Shown: piece after piece, positions 63,448-64,000 of the stretch
Numbering within the stretch: position 1 is the first letter of the stretch
How the letters are laid out: every line of letters starts with the position of its first letter
Origin: Strongylocentrotus droebachiensis
Taxonomy: Eukaryota; Echinodermata; Echinoidea; Camarodonta; Strongylocentrotidae
Assembly: GCA_035222895.1 (NCBI GenBank)
Contig: JAVYIG010000064.1
Span: forward strand, 737,501 to 801,500
Direction of reading: 5' to 3'
DNA length: 64,000 nt
Notes under the pieces: model-generated
Told to the model about the DNA's origin: nothing
The model's input: only the letters and a program-made list of their open reading frames with translations
Databases searched by the model: none
Program-made: the position numbers and the translations under genes

Positions 63448-63575
63448 TGCAGCCCACGAGACCGATGGTGTTTTGTTGGCCTTCTGAAAAAATTATCCAA
63501 GGATTCACGAGACCAACTGTTCAACAGACCGACAGCTTATGAGACCAACACGTCAGTCTCGTTGGCCATTTATAC
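63448..63575. repeat. Cluster of GAGACC/GGTCTC short repeats in both orientations
   Basis: GAGACC recurs in CACGAGACCGAT, CACGAGACCAAC and ATGAGACCAACACG, with a variant ACAGACCGACAG, and is answered in inverse by CAGTCTCGTTGGCC. This resembles a degenerate foldback-type minisatellite. Ends are not defined. Confidence 0.5.
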
Positions 63576-63731
63576 ATTATTTTTGGTCTATCCTGGTCGA
63601 AACAAACAGGGTTAAATCATACTAAATTAAGAATCTCTCTTGGCAAAAGTTACCTCAAAACGTAATTCCAGAGCTCAAGATGGGCCTAATATTGTCAAGG
63701 AACTCATTAAAGCCTATATGCACTATATTTT

Positions 63732-63767
63732 GACCAGGAGGGATTAAACCTCCCTCTGTGGTCACTG
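63732..63767. other. Imperfect hairpin
   Basis: TGACCA-GGAGGGATTAAACCTCCCTC-TGTGGTCA: an inner GGAGG/CCTCC stem and an outer TGACCA/TGGTCA stem. Function unknown. Confidence 0.5.
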
Positions 63768-64000
63768 GCAGGTGGTTATCTCATCAAATCAGCTCTCAAT
63801 TAACATTTTTAAAAGGGGACCAAAGGGATCAACGGGTACCTAAATGGTGACTAAATAGAGGGCGCAAGTAGCTACAAGTAGTGCAGTCCCGCTTTATCGT
63901 ATATTGAGGTGAAAATCCTTCCCCATCTTCAAGTCCCAGCAACAGATTCATGAGCTGGGTGGTCTTTCGTTGCCTTCATCACATTCTACCACCCTGACAA

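Noticed and set aside
1..64000. CRISPR array, bacterial operon or viral gene cluster
   Set aside because: No spaced direct repeats of CRISPR type, no densely packed genes and no capsid, integrase or envelope-like frames. The window is animal genomic DNA.

Overview
The window is eukaryotic and almost entirely non-coding. It is AT-rich and crowded with (CT)n/(GA)n microsatellites, poly-C/poly-G runs, minisatellites and decayed transposable elements. The one gene I can support is a posterior (Abd-B-like) Hox gene on the minus strand. Its homeodomain resembles the ambulacrarian Hox11/13 type. That, together with a foldback element built like the TU elements described from sea urchins, points to an echinoderm, most likely a sea urchin. 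The species call is inference.

Gene: exon 1 (44219 down to 43685) carries the start and an alanine-rich N-terminus. A 16.1-kb phase-1 intron follows (43684 to 27595). Exon 2 (27594 to 27110) carries the uninterrupted homeobox and a Ser/Thr-, Gln- and His-rich tail. The join is in frame and gives 339 residues. A strong acceptor-like sequence ends one base before the start codon, so an upstream leader exon is possible.

Left part (1 to about 27,000) is the 3' flank of the gene. It holds GA/CT tracts, a foldback element (10687-11193, with 9-bp flanking direct repeats), a 125-bp terminal-inverted-repeat element (13563-13687), a decayed non-LTR retrotransposon reverse transcriptase (about 15180-16130) and a 541-bp TTAA-flanked inverted-repeat element (25122-25662). 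Several GC/CpG-richer islands could be regulatory, the best being 8070-8530.

The intron (27595-43684) holds a 25-bp x 3 tandem repeat, a SINE/LINE-tail-like copy, a roughly 320-bp tandem duplication and several complex islands (29920-30060, 31921-32480, 38160-38640, 39305-39940). These look like conserved regulatory elements rather than extra exons. The 5' flank (44220-64000) has a proximal region with Abd-B-type TTTATGG sites and three promoter-like CpG-richer islands (51300-51620, 57700-57870, 61330-61480). The last contains an inverted pair of posterior-Hox TCGTAAA motifs. It also holds two higher-order minisatellites (50832-50960 and 53300-53710). One Hox gene in 64 kb, surrounded by regulatory-looking islands, fits the sparse posterior end of a Hox cluster.
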